Source of the DNA: Mesorhizobium sp. 1M-11
Lineage (GTDB): Bacteria; Pseudomonadota; Alphaproteobacteria; Rhizobiales; Rhizobiaceae
Direction of reading: 5' to 3'
NCBI RefSeq assembly: GCF_001303895.1
Contig: NZ_LJSD01000050.1
Location: forward strand, 176,001-240,000
DNA: 64,000 bases
Part shown: piece by piece, positions 1 to 7,833 of the stretch
How positions within the stretch are numbered: the first letter of the stretch is position 1
Layout: each line of letters begins with the position of its first letter
Notes under the pieces: generated by a model
What the model was told of the DNA's origin: nothing
What the model saw: the letters and a program-made list of their open reading frames with translations, nothing else
Databases searched by the model: none
Made by a program: the position numbers and the translations under genes

Positions 1-4
1 ACAA

Positions 5-29
5 AAAACCGGGCGTCATGCCCGGTTTT
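5..29. terminator. Bidirectional intrinsic terminator
   Basis: A perfect 10-bp stem (AAAACCGGGC at 5-14, GCCCGGTTTT at 20-29) encloses a 5-nt loop. The A-tract on one side and T-tract on the other let it end transcription in either direction. It lies just beyond the stop of the minus-strand L,D-transpeptidase gene, so it probably ends that transcript and one entering from the left. Confidence 0.85.
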
Positions 30-98
30 CTGTTTGGGGACGTCTGTGTTGCCTAGACGGTCCGCGTACGAAACTCATGCTTGCCCGGACGGGCGAAA

Positions 99-710
99 TC
101 ACATCACGATTACCTTGGCGCCGACCTCAGCACGATTGTAGAGGTCGATGATGTCCTGGTTCATCAGCCGGATGCAGCCCGACGACATCGCCTTGCCGAT
201 CGACCACCATTCCGGGGTGCCGTGCAGCCGATAGCCAGTGTCCCCCTTGTTGAACAGATAGAGGGCACGCGCACCGAGCGGGTTCTTCAGTCCCGGATCC
301 ATGCCGTTGCGGAACTGAGCGAGCTCCGGCTGGCGCTTGATCATCTGCGACGGCGGTGTCCAGGTCGGCCATTCGCGCTTGATCGCGACGCGCGCCGTGC
401 CATTCCATTCGAAACCTTCGCGACCGACGCCAATGCCGTAGCGGACGGCTTCGCCTTCAGGCAGCACGAAATAGAGGAACTTGTTGCCGGTATCGACGAC
501 AATCGTGCCCGGCTTTTCAGCTGTATCGTAGGCGACGATCTGACGATGGTACTTGCGCGGAACTTTTTCGATCGGGATGCGCGGCAGTTGGTAGCCAGCA
601 TCGCTGACGCCACCGTAGTCGTTGGAGAAGAGCCGCATCTGGCCCACAGTGCTGCAGCCAGCAAGCGAAGCGGCCAACGCCGCGACTACAATGGCAGATT
701 TCAAACGCAT
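99..710 (-). CDS. L,D-transpeptidase lipoprotein (YkuD/ErfK family)
   Basis: A 203-residue protein with a lipoprotein signal: a hydrophobic N-terminus and the lipobox LAGC at residues 16-19, so Cys19 should be acylated and the protein anchored in the envelope. The C-terminal half is a YkuD catalytic domain with HGTP at 163-166 and SSGCIRL containing the nucleophile Cys179. Family members form 3-3 cross-links in peptidoglycan or attach proteins to it. It is a single-gene unit facing left and ends near the terminator at 5-29. The domain call is firm; the exact substrate is unknown. Rhizobiales carry many paralogues. Confidence 0.9.
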   Translation of the reverse strand: MRLKSAIVVAALAASLAGCSTVGQMRLFSNDYGGVSDAGYQLPRIPIEKVPRKYHRQIVAYDTAEKPGTIVVDTGNKFLYFVLPEGEAVRYGIGVGREGFEWNGTARVAIKREWPTWTPPSQMIKRQPELAQFRNGMDPGLKNPLGARALYLFNKGDTGYRLHGTPEWWSIGKAMSSGCIRLMNQDIIDLYNRAEVGAKVIVM

Positions 711-944
711 GAACCGTTTCTACGCTCCGTCCCGTTGACCCGCGGCGATTCGGTAAAAATCGTTAACGCATTCATGCTGGCATTTCTTTTGCTTGCCAAG
801 CAGCCGATGCTTATATGGAGGGGTGTGCTTGCCGGTAAGGCGCCAGCTATGGCATTTCGGCAACATCTGCCACGGGATTATCGAGCAAAAACAAAGAAAG
901 CGGCCTGAAAAACATCCCGATTGAGGCCGCCAGAGGACGAGATC

Positions 945-1346
945 ATGAACATCGGCGATGCCGCCCGCCGCTCCGGACTGCCAGCCAAGACCATCCGTTA
1001 CTACGAAGAGATCGGGCTGATCTCGCCCGAGCGCAGCGACAACAGCTATCGCGACTATTCGGGTGACGACGTACATCGCCTGGCTTTCCTGAAGCGAGCC
1101 CGCAATCTTGGCTTTTCCATCGAAGACTGCCGCCAGCTGATGGCGCTCTACCAGGACCGTGAGCGGGCCAGCCAGGACGTCCGTGCGATCGCGGCGGCGC
1201 ATGTTGCGGCGATCGAGGAAAAGGTGCGCGAACTGCAGTCCATGCGCGCGACCCTGAACAAGCTGATCCACGCCTGCCATGGCGACAACCGCCCGGATTG
1301 CCCGATCCTGGAAGAGATGGCAGGAGAGGTCGAGACGGTGGGCTGA
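945..1346 (+). CDS. MerR-family regulator, CueR/HmrR-like
   Basis: A 133-residue MerR regulator. The N-terminal winged helix (NIGDAARRSGLPAKTIRYYEEIGL) is followed by a dimerisation helix and a C-terminal metal loop with Cys111 and Cys119, the CueR-type pair that binds Cu(I), Ag(I) or Au(I). The ATG at 945 is chosen over an upstream in-frame TTG (921) because GAGGACGAG precedes it at good spacing and family proteins begin at this Met. CueR proteins normally activate a copper ATPase, but no copA or copper chaperone lies beside it here, so its target is elsewhere or to the left of the window. Confidence 0.88.
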   Translation: MNIGDAARRSGLPAKTIRYYEEIGLISPERSDNSYRDYSGDDVHRLAFLKRARNLGFSIEDCRQLMALYQDRERASQDVRAIAAAHVAAIEEKVRELQSMRATLNKLIHACHGDNRPDCPILEEMAGEVETVG

Positions 1347-1384
1347 AGGGTTCAAACCGTGAACGGAATCGGGCATGATGGGTC

Positions 1385-1885
1385 ATGCCCATAGTCTCAC
1401 CGGTATCGCAGAATCCCCTGATCGACGGTCGCCAGTCGGAGCGCGCCATGCTGGTGCGCCGCGGCGTGCAGCGGCTGCTTACCGAAATGGGAGCGCATGT
1501 GCTGCCGGAACTGTCGCTGGCGACCGGGCGGCGCGCCGACCTCGTCGCGCTGACCCGTCAGGGCGACATCTGGATCATCGAGGTCAAATCCTCCATCGAG
1601 GATTTCCGCGTCGACCGCAAATGGCCGGATTACCGGCTGCATTGCGACCGCTTCTTTTTCGCCACACACCCAGGCGTGCCGGCCGAGATCTTTCCCGAGG
1701 AGTGCGGCTTCATCCTGTCCGACGGCTACGGCGCCGAAGTGCTGCGCGACGCACCCGAACACCGCATCGCTGCGGCCACCCGCAAGGCGCTCATGCTGAG
1801 GATCGCACGCGCCGGGGCTGCCCGACTGCTGGCTGCCGAGATCGCCGGCGTTTCCGTGCCCGCGCTGGACGGCGAGAGCGAATAG
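1385..1885 (+). CDS. mmcB: MmcB family DNA repair protein
   Basis: A 166-residue protein matching the alphaproteobacterial MmcB family (formerly a domain of unknown function). It has a restriction-endonuclease-like core: RADLVAL, then IWIIEVKSS, the E-x-K type acidic/lysine motif of PD-(D/E)XK nucleases, around residues 50-70. In Caulobacter mmcB is a damage-response gene linked to mutagenic repair; the biochemical activity is not established. It lies 38 bp after the MerR gene on the same strand and may share its transcript. Confidence 0.8.
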   Translation: MPIVSPVSQNPLIDGRQSERAMLVRRGVQRLLTEMGAHVLPELSLATGRRADLVALTRQGDIWIIEVKSSIEDFRVDRKWPDYRLHCDRFFFATHPGVPAEIFPEECGFILSDGYGAEVLRDAPEHRIAAATRKALMLRIARAGAARLLAAEIAGVSVPALDGESE

Positions 1886-1975
1886 CACCTGCCGGCCATC
1901 TCCTGAAACACAGCTGACTTCTCGCCATTTCGCGCGACCTTGACTCTCACCCTTTCTCGTAACATATAAAGTTGC

Positions 1976-2434
1976 ATGAAACGAGACAGTCGACTTTCCG
2001 GTGTCCTGCACGTCCTGCTTCACATGGCCGAGGAAGGCAGGCCGATGACCTCGGAGCAGCTTTCCAAAACGCTGAGTACCAACCCTGTGGTGATCCGGCG
2101 CATTATGGCAGGCCTGCGTGACATGGGCATCGTGCGTTCCGAACGCGGGCATGGCGGCGGCTGGACGATCAGTCGAGATCTCGCCACCGTCTCCTTGCGC
2201 GATGTCTACACGGCGCTCGGCGAGCCGATGGTTTTTGCGCTCGGCAACCGACAGGAGATGCCGGACTGCCTGGTCGAGCAGGCTGTCAATGCCGCGCTGG
2301 ACGACGCGTTCCGCGCCGCCGAAGTGCTACTGATCGAGCGGCTCGGCGAGGTGACGCTGGCCGACCTGGCGGCGGATTTCCACGAACGTTGGAAGCAAAA
2401 CAAGACAAAGAAGGCCAATCCCCATGCAGCCTGA
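1976..2434 (+). CDS. Rrf2 family transcriptional regulator
   Basis: A 152-residue Rrf2 protein: N-terminal winged helix (about 8-60, with TSEQLSKTLSTNPVVIRRIM and the wing GHGGGW) and a C-terminal effector region. Only one cysteine (Cys98) is present, so it lacks the three-Cys iron-sulfur cluster site of IscR/NsrR. A thiol or small-ligand switch is more likely. Its last 11 bp overlap the next gene, a thioredoxin-reductase-like flavoprotein, so the two are translationally coupled and the regulator probably controls its own operon. This pairing recurs in proteobacteria. Confidence 0.9.
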   Translation: MKRDSRLSGVLHVLLHMAEEGRPMTSEQLSKTLSTNPVVIRRIMAGLRDMGIVRSERGHGGGWTISRDLATVSLRDVYTALGEPMVFALGNRQEMPDCLVEQAVNAALDDAFRAAEVLLIERLGEVTLADLAADFHERWKQNKTKKANPHAA

Positions 2435-3362
2435 TGTGCAGATGTTTGCAAAATCATTCGATGCCGCCGTGATCGGCGGCTCCTATGCCGGCCTGTCCGC
2501 CGCCATGCAGCTCGCGCGGGGACGGCGCCATGTGGCCGTCATCGATGCCGGCAAGCCACGCAACCGCTTCGCCACCGCCTCGCACGGCTTCTTTGGCCAG
2601 GACGGCGCTGAACCGGCGCACATGATCGCTGCCGCCCGCGAAAAACTCACCGCTTACCCGAACGTCTATTTCATCGCGGACGAAGCTGTCGACGCCTCCG
2701 GGCAGGAGGGTGCCTTTGCAGTTACCCTTGCTTCGGGGCAGACGCTGAGGGCCTCCCGCCTTGTGCTGGCAACCGGCATCACCGACATTCTGCCAGATTT
2801 GCCCGGGCTGGCCGAGCGCTGGGGCGTCAGCGTGCTGCATTGTCCCTATTGTCATGGCTACGAATTCGGCGGCGCACCGCTTGGCGTGCTGGCAACCACG
2901 CCGCACTGCGCCGAAAAAGCGATGATGATCACCGAGTGGGGCCCGACGACACTGTTCCTCAATGGCCAGCCTATGCCGGACGCCGGTGTGCTGGCAAAGC
3001 TCGCGCGGCGTCGCGTGACCGTCGAGCCAATCTCAATCACGGGCCTCGATGGCCAGGGGCAAGCCCTTCAGGCTGTCGTGCTTTCAGACGGCCGTCGACT
3101 TGCCACGACGGCCATCTACCTGACCCCGCGCACGGTGATGGCGAGCCCGCTGGCCGAACGGCTGGGCTGCGCCTTCGAGGACGGCTTCTTCGGTCCGATC
3201 ATCGTCACCGATGGCAAGAAAGCGACCAGTGTGGCCGGTGTCTTTGCCGCCGGTGATGCGGCGCGCGGCATGCACAACGCCACCTGGGCATCCGCCGACG
3301 GTGTCACCGCCGGTGCGGCCGTTCATCACAGCCTGATCTTCGAAGGCTTGGACGCGGCTTGA
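2424..3362 (+). CDS. Thioredoxin-reductase-like FAD/NAD(P) oxidoreductase
   Basis: A 312-residue two-dinucleotide-fold flavoprotein. The FAD-binding motif GGSYAGLSAAMQLA lies near residue 15, and a redox-active CPYC (Cys140, Cys143) sits where thioredoxin reductase has CATC. A C-terminal FAD segment (VFAAGDAARG) follows. It therefore resembles TrxB-type disulfide reductases, but the electron acceptor cannot be read from sequence; the active-site pair differs from housekeeping TrxB. It overlaps the upstream Rrf2 gene by 11 bp, suggesting a small redox-responsive operon. Confidence 0.88.
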   Translation: MQPDVQMFAKSFDAAVIGGSYAGLSAAMQLARGRRHVAVIDAGKPRNRFATASHGFFGQDGAEPAHMIAAAREKLTAYPNVYFIADEAVDASGQEGAFAVTLASGQTLRASRLVLATGITDILPDLPGLAERWGVSVLHCPYCHGYEFGGAPLGVLATTPHCAEKAMMITEWGPTTLFLNGQPMPDAGVLAKLARRRVTVEPISITGLDGQGQALQAVVLSDGRRLATTAIYLTPRTVMASPLAERLGCAFEDGFFGPIIVTDGKKATSVAGVFAAGDAARGMHNATWASADGVTAGAAVHHSLIFEGLDAA

Positions 3363-3380
3363 GGAGGCCGTCCAGACCGA

Positions 3381-3947
3381 TCAGGCGCGGCCAACATCCA
3401 GCCGTTCGCGGATGTTCGCCATCGCGCGAGAAAACACGGCGGGATCGTCAAAAGCCCGCGCCAGCGTGAGCGCACCCTGGATGCCCGCGACACTCTCCTC
3501 CGCCAGTCGTCCGGCATCCGCTGCTTCCAGGCCCGCTCGCCGCAACGCGCCTGCAAGGTCCGCCACCCAGCGCCCGAAATAGGACCTGATCTCGGCGGCG
3601 AAACGGTCGCGCGCGTCGTCCAGCGCAAAGGCTCCGACCAGGCAAACGCGACGGCCGGAATGGAAGTAAGCATCCGTTGCCGCGAGCATGCGGGCGATGC
3701 CTTCCTGCGGGCTCTCCACTTCCCGCAGCGGCGAAAACACCGCGTCCTCGAACCAGCGATCGATATGCGCCAGCACCGCTGCCGCCATCTCATCCTTGCC
3801 GCCGGGAAAGAAGTTGTAGAGGCTGCCCTTGCCGAGCCCGGTCGTCTCGGTGATCAGCGACAGGCTGGCGCCGGCATAGCCGTGCGCGCGAAACACCTCG
3901 GCAATCGCAGCTATCAACTCATCCCGACCCGGAGCGATCCTGCGCAT
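3381..3947 (-). CDS. TetR/AcrR family regulator
   Basis: A 188-residue TetR protein with an N-terminal helix-turn-helix (about 6-52, motif TGLGKGSLYNFFPGGKDEM). The longer reading frame to 4151 is rejected because the extension runs into the upstream gene; the ATG at 3947 gives a normal TetR length. It lies 11 bp after the DUF1348 gene on the same strand, and both follow a TACC/GGTA-type palindrome at 4463-4480. This suggests an autoregulated two-gene operon. The ligand is unknown. Confidence 0.87.
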   Translation of the reverse strand: MRRIAPGRDELIAAIAEVFRAHGYAGASLSLITETTGLGKGSLYNFFPGGKDEMAAAVLAHIDRWFEDAVFSPLREVESPQEGIARMLAATDAYFHSGRRVCLVGAFALDDARDRFAAEIRSYFGRWVADLAGALRRAGLEAADAGRLAEESVAGIQGALTLARAFDDPAVFSRAMANIRERLDVGRA

Positions 3948-3958
3948 CGCATTCCGCT

Positions 3959-4423
3959 CTAGAGACCGAGTTCCGTGAGGCCCGGATGATCGTCGGGCCG
4001 GCGGCCAAGCGGCCAGTGGAATTTGCGCTCCGTCTCGGCGATCGGCAGGTCGTTGATCGAAGCAACGCGCCTGCGCATCAGTCCGGCCTCGTCGAATTCC
4101 CAATTCTCGTTGCCATAGGAGCGGAACCAGTGGCCGCTGTCGTCGCGCCACTCATAAGCGAAGCGCACAGCGATGCGGTTTTCGTTCCAGGTCCACACTT
4201 CCTTGATCAGACGATAGTCCAACTCGCGCGCCCATTTGCGCGCGAGGAAGGAAACAATCTGCGGCCTGCCTTTGACAAACTCGGCGCGGTTTCGCCACTC
4301 ACTCTCCTCGGTATAGGCGAGTGACACCTTTTCGGGATCGCGGCTGTTCCAGGCGTCCTCGGCCTTGCGCGCCTTCTCGGCGGCGGTCTCGGCATTGAAT
4401 GGCGGCAGCGGCGGACGGCTCAT
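3959..4423 (-). CDS. DUF1348 / NTF2-like family protein
   Basis: A 154-residue protein of the DUF1348 group in the NTF2/SnoaL-like alpha+beta barrel superfamily. Diagnostic stretches include the N-terminal AWNSRDPEKVSLAYTEES and RNRAEFVKGR, and the Trp-rich core VRFAYEWRDDSGHWFRSYG. Family members are small cytosolic proteins with a hydrophobic pocket; no reaction is established for this group. A GGAGAG ribosome site precedes the ATG. It is the first gene of the operon with the TetR gene and is probably the regulator's target through the palindrome 40 bp upstream. Confidence 0.85.
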   Translation of the reverse strand: MSRPPLPPFNAETAAEKARKAEDAWNSRDPEKVSLAYTEESEWRNRAEFVKGRPQIVSFLARKWARELDYRLIKEVWTWNENRIAVRFAYEWRDDSGHWFRSYGNENWEFDEAGLMRRRVASINDLPIAETERKFHWPLGRRPDDHPGLTELGL

Positions 4424-4462
4424 CGTGATCTCTCCATCGGCTCATTTCAGGAACAGGTGTAT

Positions 4463-4480
4463 TTGTACCAATCGGTACAA
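4463..4480. promoter_or_regulatory. Probable TetR operator palindrome
   Basis: TTGTACC and GGTACAA form 7-bp inverted arms around a 4-bp centre. This resembles the TACC-NN-GGTA operators of many TetR regulators. It lies 40 bp before the DUF1348 start and 82 bp before the divergent LysR gene, so binding could repress the DUF1348-tetR operon and perhaps touch lysR. Confidence 0.65.
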
Positions 4481-4562
4481 TGGAGTCAAGGGAGGAGTCG
4501 TCTTCCTGTGTCGACCACGACCGGCGCTGGCCGTGCCCTCGTGGCAATGCTACGGATAAGCC

Positions 4563-5483
4563 ATGCAGCTCAGGCATTTGAAGACGTTTGTCGCCGTCGC
4601 TTCCGATCTCAACGTCACGCGGGCCGCGGAGCGCATCCACCTTGCCCAGTCGAGCGTGAGCGAACAGATCCAGGCGCTGGAAGCCGATCTGAACGCAGTG
4701 CTTTTCGACCGCAGCGGACGCAAGCTGAAACTGACCGAAGCAGGGCAGCGGCTGCTCGATCATGCCGACGAACTTCTGGCCCGCGCCGACGAAGCGCGGG
4801 CAGCGGTAGCGACAGCTGCAAACATAACGGCAGGCACGCTGGCGATTGGCGGACTCGAAACGCTGTGCGCCAGCTACCTGCCTCCGCTCCTGGCGCATTT
4901 CGGCGCCGAGCATCCGGCGGTGCGGCTGCAACTGAAGAGCGCCGGCAGCGGTGACCTGCGCGGTGGCGTGAAGAGTGGCGCCCTCGATGTTTCTTTCGTT
5001 TTCGGCGAGACGCCCGAGACACCGGAACTCAAACACGAAGTGGTGGCCGAAGAGGAACTGGTCTTCGCGCTACCGCCCGGCCACAGGCTCGCTGGACAAG
5101 TCGCCGCAGGCCCCGACGACCTGCACAACGAGCCCTTCCTGGTGACCGAGCAGGGATGTGTCTACCGCCAGATGTTCGAAACCGCTTTCGCAAAAAAGGA
5201 CACGCGGCCGCGCGTTGCCGTTGAGCTCGGCTCGATCGCGGCGATCCAGAAACTCGTGGCGGAAGGTGCGGGCTGCGCCCTCATTCCACAGGTCGCTGCC
5301 AGGGCCGGTGACGGGCGGATCGTGACGCTGCCGTGGACCGGCGACAACTCGCTGGTCCCTATTTCCATGATCTGGCACGGCCGGCGCGGCAAGCGGCCGG
5401 CTGTGCGTCTTTTCCTGGAGGCCGCGCGTCAAAAGTTCAAACCAGGCGATGCCCTCCCTCAGCGTGCAGCACCGTCCCGGTGA
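4563..5483 (+). CDS. LysR family transcriptional regulator
   Basis: A 306-residue LysR regulator with an N-terminal winged helix (RHLKTFVAVASDLNVTRAAE at 4-23, typical QSSVSEQIQALE) and a substrate-binding-like effector domain from about residue 90. It is divergent from the DUF1348-tetR operon and convergent with an SDR gene, whose last 47 bp overlap its own 3' end on the other strand. LysR proteins often control a neighbour, so the SDR or DUF1348 gene are candidate targets. The effector is unknown. Confidence 0.88.
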   Translation: MQLRHLKTFVAVASDLNVTRAAERIHLAQSSVSEQIQALEADLNAVLFDRSGRKLKLTEAGQRLLDHADELLARADEARAAVATAANITAGTLAIGGLETLCASYLPPLLAHFGAEHPAVRLQLKSAGSGDLRGGVKSGALDVSFVFGETPETPELKHEVVAEEELVFALPPGHRLAGQVAAGPDDLHNEPFLVTEQGCVYRQMFETAFAKKDTRPRVAVELGSIAAIQKLVAEGAGCALIPQVAARAGDGRIVTLPWTGDNSLVPISMIWHGRRGKRPAVRLFLEAARQKFKPGDALPQRAAPSR

Positions 5484-6177
5484 CGAAGCCGTTTCGCATC
5501 AGGAAGCGGATCGCATCGGCGATGTCTTCCGGCCGGCCGATGCGGCCTACCGGCAGGCGAGCGGCCATGGCATCCAGCGTCGCCGTCTTGGCGTCGCCTG
5601 CGACATGCTGCCAGATCGGCGTGTCGACCCAGCCTGGCGATACGGCGTTGACCCGGATCGGGCCAAGCTCGACGGCAAGCGCGCGCACCAGCGAGGCAAG
5701 CGCACCATTCATCGCCGCCGTCACCGAACCGCGCGCCGCCGGACGATAGGCATTGATGCCTGATGTGAAGGTGATCGAACCCTTCTCGGACAACACCGGC
5801 ACGCCATGCTTGGCCAGCAGCAATGGGCCGAAGAACTTCGAATCGACCACTTTCCGCGCTTCCGCAATGTCGAGCTCCGGCAACAGCCGATAGGAGGCAC
5901 CGATGTCGGCGGCAGTCGAGACGATGTGATCCAGCTCGCCAGTGCCGGCAAAGAGCCCACTGACCTCATCTTCCCGCGAGATATCGGCGACCGCGGTGCG
6001 CAAGGAAGATGGATTGCCGAGACTGCCGCTGGCCGCATCGAGTTTCGCTTGCGAGCGCCCGGCAATCGTCACCTCGGATCCTTCCGACAGAAGCTGCCTG
6101 GCAAGCGCCAGTCCCATGCCGGAGCTGCCGCCCACGACGAGAACGCGTCCGGTGACGTTTTCAATTGGTGTGTTCAT
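5437..6177 (-). CDS. Atypical short-chain dehydrogenase/reductase lacking the Tyr-Lys pair
   Basis: A 246-residue SDR-fold protein. The NAD(P) glycine motif is GGSSGMG (about 16-22), and NAVSPG plus the C-terminal GTVLHAEGGH are typical. The catalytic Ser is in place (Ser139), but the active-site YxxxK is replaced: aligning the following helix puts Thr153 at the Tyr position and Asn157 at the Lys position. It belongs to a known group of SDR-like proteins without the canonical tetrad, so it may be a poor oxidoreductase, use other residues, or act as an NAD(P)-binding sensor. Its 3' end overlaps the convergent LysR gene by 47 bp. Confidence 0.85.
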   Translation of the reverse strand: MNTPIENVTGRVLVVGGSSGMGLALARQLLSEGSEVTIAGRSQAKLDAASGSLGNPSSLRTAVADISREDEVSGLFAGTGELDHIVSTAADIGASYRLLPELDIAEARKVVDSKFFGPLLLAKHGVPVLSEKGSITFTSGINAYRPAARGSVTAAMNGALASLVRALAVELGPIRVNAVSPGWVDTPIWQHVAGDAKTATLDAMAARLPVGRIGRPEDIADAIRFLMRNGFVTGTVLHAEGGHRLV

Positions 6178-6274
6178 GAAATCTCCATTGCGGCCGCCTG
6201 TCGAAGGGGCAGCTCTGGCACGGAGTTGTCTGCGCCAGCGCGCGCAAAGGGAAACGGGAAGATACGAATGTCTC

Positions 6275-6291
6275 CATCGGAAACTCCGATG
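6275..6291. promoter_or_regulatory. Short perfect inverted repeat upstream of the SDR gene
   Basis: CATCGGA and TCCGATG form a 7-bp inverted repeat with a 3-nt centre, about 98 bp upstream of the SDR start and 21 bp beyond the stop of the TetR gene. There is no U-run after it on the minus strand, so it is more likely an operator than a terminator; either remains possible. Confidence 0.35.
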
Positions 6292-6311
6292 ACAGCATTA
6301 GGCGAAAGCGT

Positions 6312-6923
6312 TCAGCCGGGGCTGCGCGCCACCATGGCCCGGATCGTCTGATACAGTTCGTCGCTGGCTTCGCGCGCGGTGATTTCGCCGGAGGCTGCAG
6401 CAGCGGACAGACCGGCGGCCGCTCCCAGCATGCCGCACAGGCGCGCAGTGGTAATCCCGCGCGAAAAAGGTGTCAGCGCAACCCGGCATTTTTCCAGGAA
6501 CACCGCCTCGTGTTCGCGCTTCATGGTCGCCAGCTCCGGCGTGCCGACAAGGGCTGCAACCACGCCGGGGATCTCGCGACCCTGCTCCAGCACGCAGTCG
6601 ACATAAGAGGAAGCGATCACCGAGGCGCGTCCGTCGAGCGTGGGTTCGCTCGCGGCCAGAGCGGCATCGATCACCTGGTTCTGGCGCGCGTCGAACTCCT
6701 GATAGAGCGCCGCCAGCAGAGCTGAGCGCGTGGCGAAGTGATCGTAGACAACTGGCTTGGTCACCGCCGCCTGCTCCGCAAGCCGACCAAGCGTGAGGGC
6801 CTCCGTGCCTTCCTCGCGCGCAATGCGCCAGGCGACATCGAGAAGCTGCCGATGCCGCTCTTCCCGCAGCAGACGCTGGCGGCGTGGAGGCGCAGATGGA
6901 TTTTTCCCGCGATCGCTTGACAT
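6312..6923 (-). CDS. TetR/AcrR family regulator of the divergent quinone reductase gene
   Basis: A TetR protein of 203 residues from the ATG at 6923 (a GTG directly before it is also in frame). The helix-turn-helix lies around residues 20-65 (LGRLAEQAAVTKPVVYDHFATRSAL), with a helical ligand domain after it. It is divergent from an NAD(P)H:quinone-reductase-like gene at 6999, and the short gap contains nested inverted repeats. That layout is the standard one for a repressor controlling a detoxifying reductase. The inducer is unknown. Confidence 0.87.
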   Translation of the reverse strand: MSSDRGKNPSAPPRRQRLLREERHRQLLDVAWRIAREEGTEALTLGRLAEQAAVTKPVVYDHFATRSALLAALYQEFDARQNQVIDAALAASEPTLDGRASVIASSYVDCVLEQGREIPGVVAALVGTPELATMKREHEAVFLEKCRVALTPFSRGITTARLCGMLGAAAGLSAAAASGEITAREASDELYQTIRAMVARSPG

Positions 6924-6926
6924 CAC

Positions 6927-6959
6927 TATATACCAAAAGTAACTTACTAAAAGTATATA
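6927..6959. promoter_or_regulatory. Probable TetR operator in the divergent promoter region
   Basis: TATATAC (6927-6933) and GTATATA (6953-6959) are perfect inverted arms. Inside them lies a second palindrome, AGTAA-C-TTACT (6938-6948), and AAAAGT is repeated directly. The element begins 3 bp from the TetR start codon and lies 39 bp before the oxidoreductase start, so it can control both. Confidence 0.65.
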
Positions 6960-6998
6960 AGCCTAAGTCCTTCTCTGCAACATCCCAGGAGCCCTGTC

Positions 6999-7607
6999 AT
7001 GCACGCGCTCATCGTCGTCGCGCATCCCGATCCCAATTCGCTCACCCACGTGATTGCCAACAGTGTCGGCGAGGGCGTCGCCGCTTCCGGGCCCGGCAAC
7101 AGTTTTGAAATCGCCGATCTGGCTGCCGAGGGTTTCGATCCGAACTTCAACAAATCCGACATCGCCACCTTTCAAGGCCAGGCGCCGGCTGCCAGCGATG
7201 TCGCGGCGGAGCAGGCGCGTATCGATCGCGCGGACACGCTGGTGCTGGTCTATCCGGTCTATTGGTGGTCGATGCCCGGGCTGCTCAAGGGCTGGATCGA
7301 TCGCGTGTTCATGAATGGCTGGGCTTACGACGAGCCGCCGGGCGGCAAGCTGACGAAGAAGCTGCAGCGGCTGAACGTGCATCTGGTCGCGGTTGGCGGC
7401 GCCAGTCAGCGTACCTATGCCAGGCACGGCTATTTCGGTGCCATGAAGACCCAGATCGACCACGGCATTTTCGACTATTGCGGCGCCAGGGTGGTCACCT
7501 CCGAACTGCTGCTCTTTCCGGAAGCGCAGGATCACGCGCAACTTCCTGCCGAGGCTCACGCGATCGGCTGCAGGCTGTTCCTGAAACAGCAGCGCGCCGC
7601 GGCGTAG
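6999..7607 (+). CDS. NAD(P)H-dependent oxidoreductase, flavodoxin-fold (NQO1/KefF type)
   Basis: A 202-residue flavodoxin-like quinone reductase. The N-terminal strand-loop (ALIVVAHPDPNSLTH) binds the FMN/FAD phosphate, and VYPVYWWSMPGLLKGWIDRVF is the hallmark of the KefF/MdaB/NQO1 family. Such enzymes reduce quinones or similar electrophiles by two electrons and protect against oxidative or xenobiotic stress. It is divergent from a TetR gene with a shared operator region. Physiological substrate is not evident. Confidence 0.88.
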   Translation: MHALIVVAHPDPNSLTHVIANSVGEGVAASGPGNSFEIADLAAEGFDPNFNKSDIATFQGQAPAASDVAAEQARIDRADTLVLVYPVYWWSMPGLLKGWIDRVFMNGWAYDEPPGGKLTKKLQRLNVHLVAVGGASQRTYARHGYFGAMKTQIDHGIFDYCGARVVTSELLLFPEAQDHAQLPAEAHAIGCRLFLKQQRAAA

Positions 7608-7615
7608 AATTCTTC

Positions 7616-7651
7616 GCCGCATGGGACCTCAGGAGGAAGCTCCCATGCGGC
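7616..7651. terminator. Probable terminator hairpin
   Basis: A perfect 11-bp stem (GCCGCATGGGA at 7616-7626, TCCCATGCGGC at 7641-7651) closes a 14-nt loop 9 bp after the oxidoreductase stop codon. No clear U-run follows, so it may only stabilise the 3' end or act as a weak terminator. Confidence 0.5.
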
Positions 7652-7723
7652 AGCCAACATCGACAACCCTGCTGAACGCAACCGTTGCTCTCCTCGAACA
7701 CATGCTGCTTGCCTTCCGGCTAC

Positions 7724-7741
7724 GTTATGTTACAACGTAAC
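7724..7741. promoter_or_regulatory. Zur-box-like palindrome
   Basis: An 18-bp imperfect palindrome beginning GTTATGTTA and ending AACGTAAC, with 14 of 18 positions symmetric. It resembles the AT-rich GTTATRTTATAACATAAC-type sites of alphaproteobacterial Zur. It lies 93 bp before a ZigA-type COG0523 gene, a classic Zur target, so zinc-dependent repression is a reasonable inference. Confidence 0.65.
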
Positions 7742-7833
7742 AATTCTGTAGTGACCTTCCACGAATTTGGTCACTCCTCCTCAAGACGAACCACGCCCGG
7801 GTCCGTCCCCACCAAAGCCTCTGGAAAACAGTC

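Noticed and set aside
711..944. A copper-responsive operator for the CueR-like regulator
   Set aside because: I found no ACCTTCC/GGAAGG-type palindrome with 19-bp promoter spacing, so no target promoter is called.
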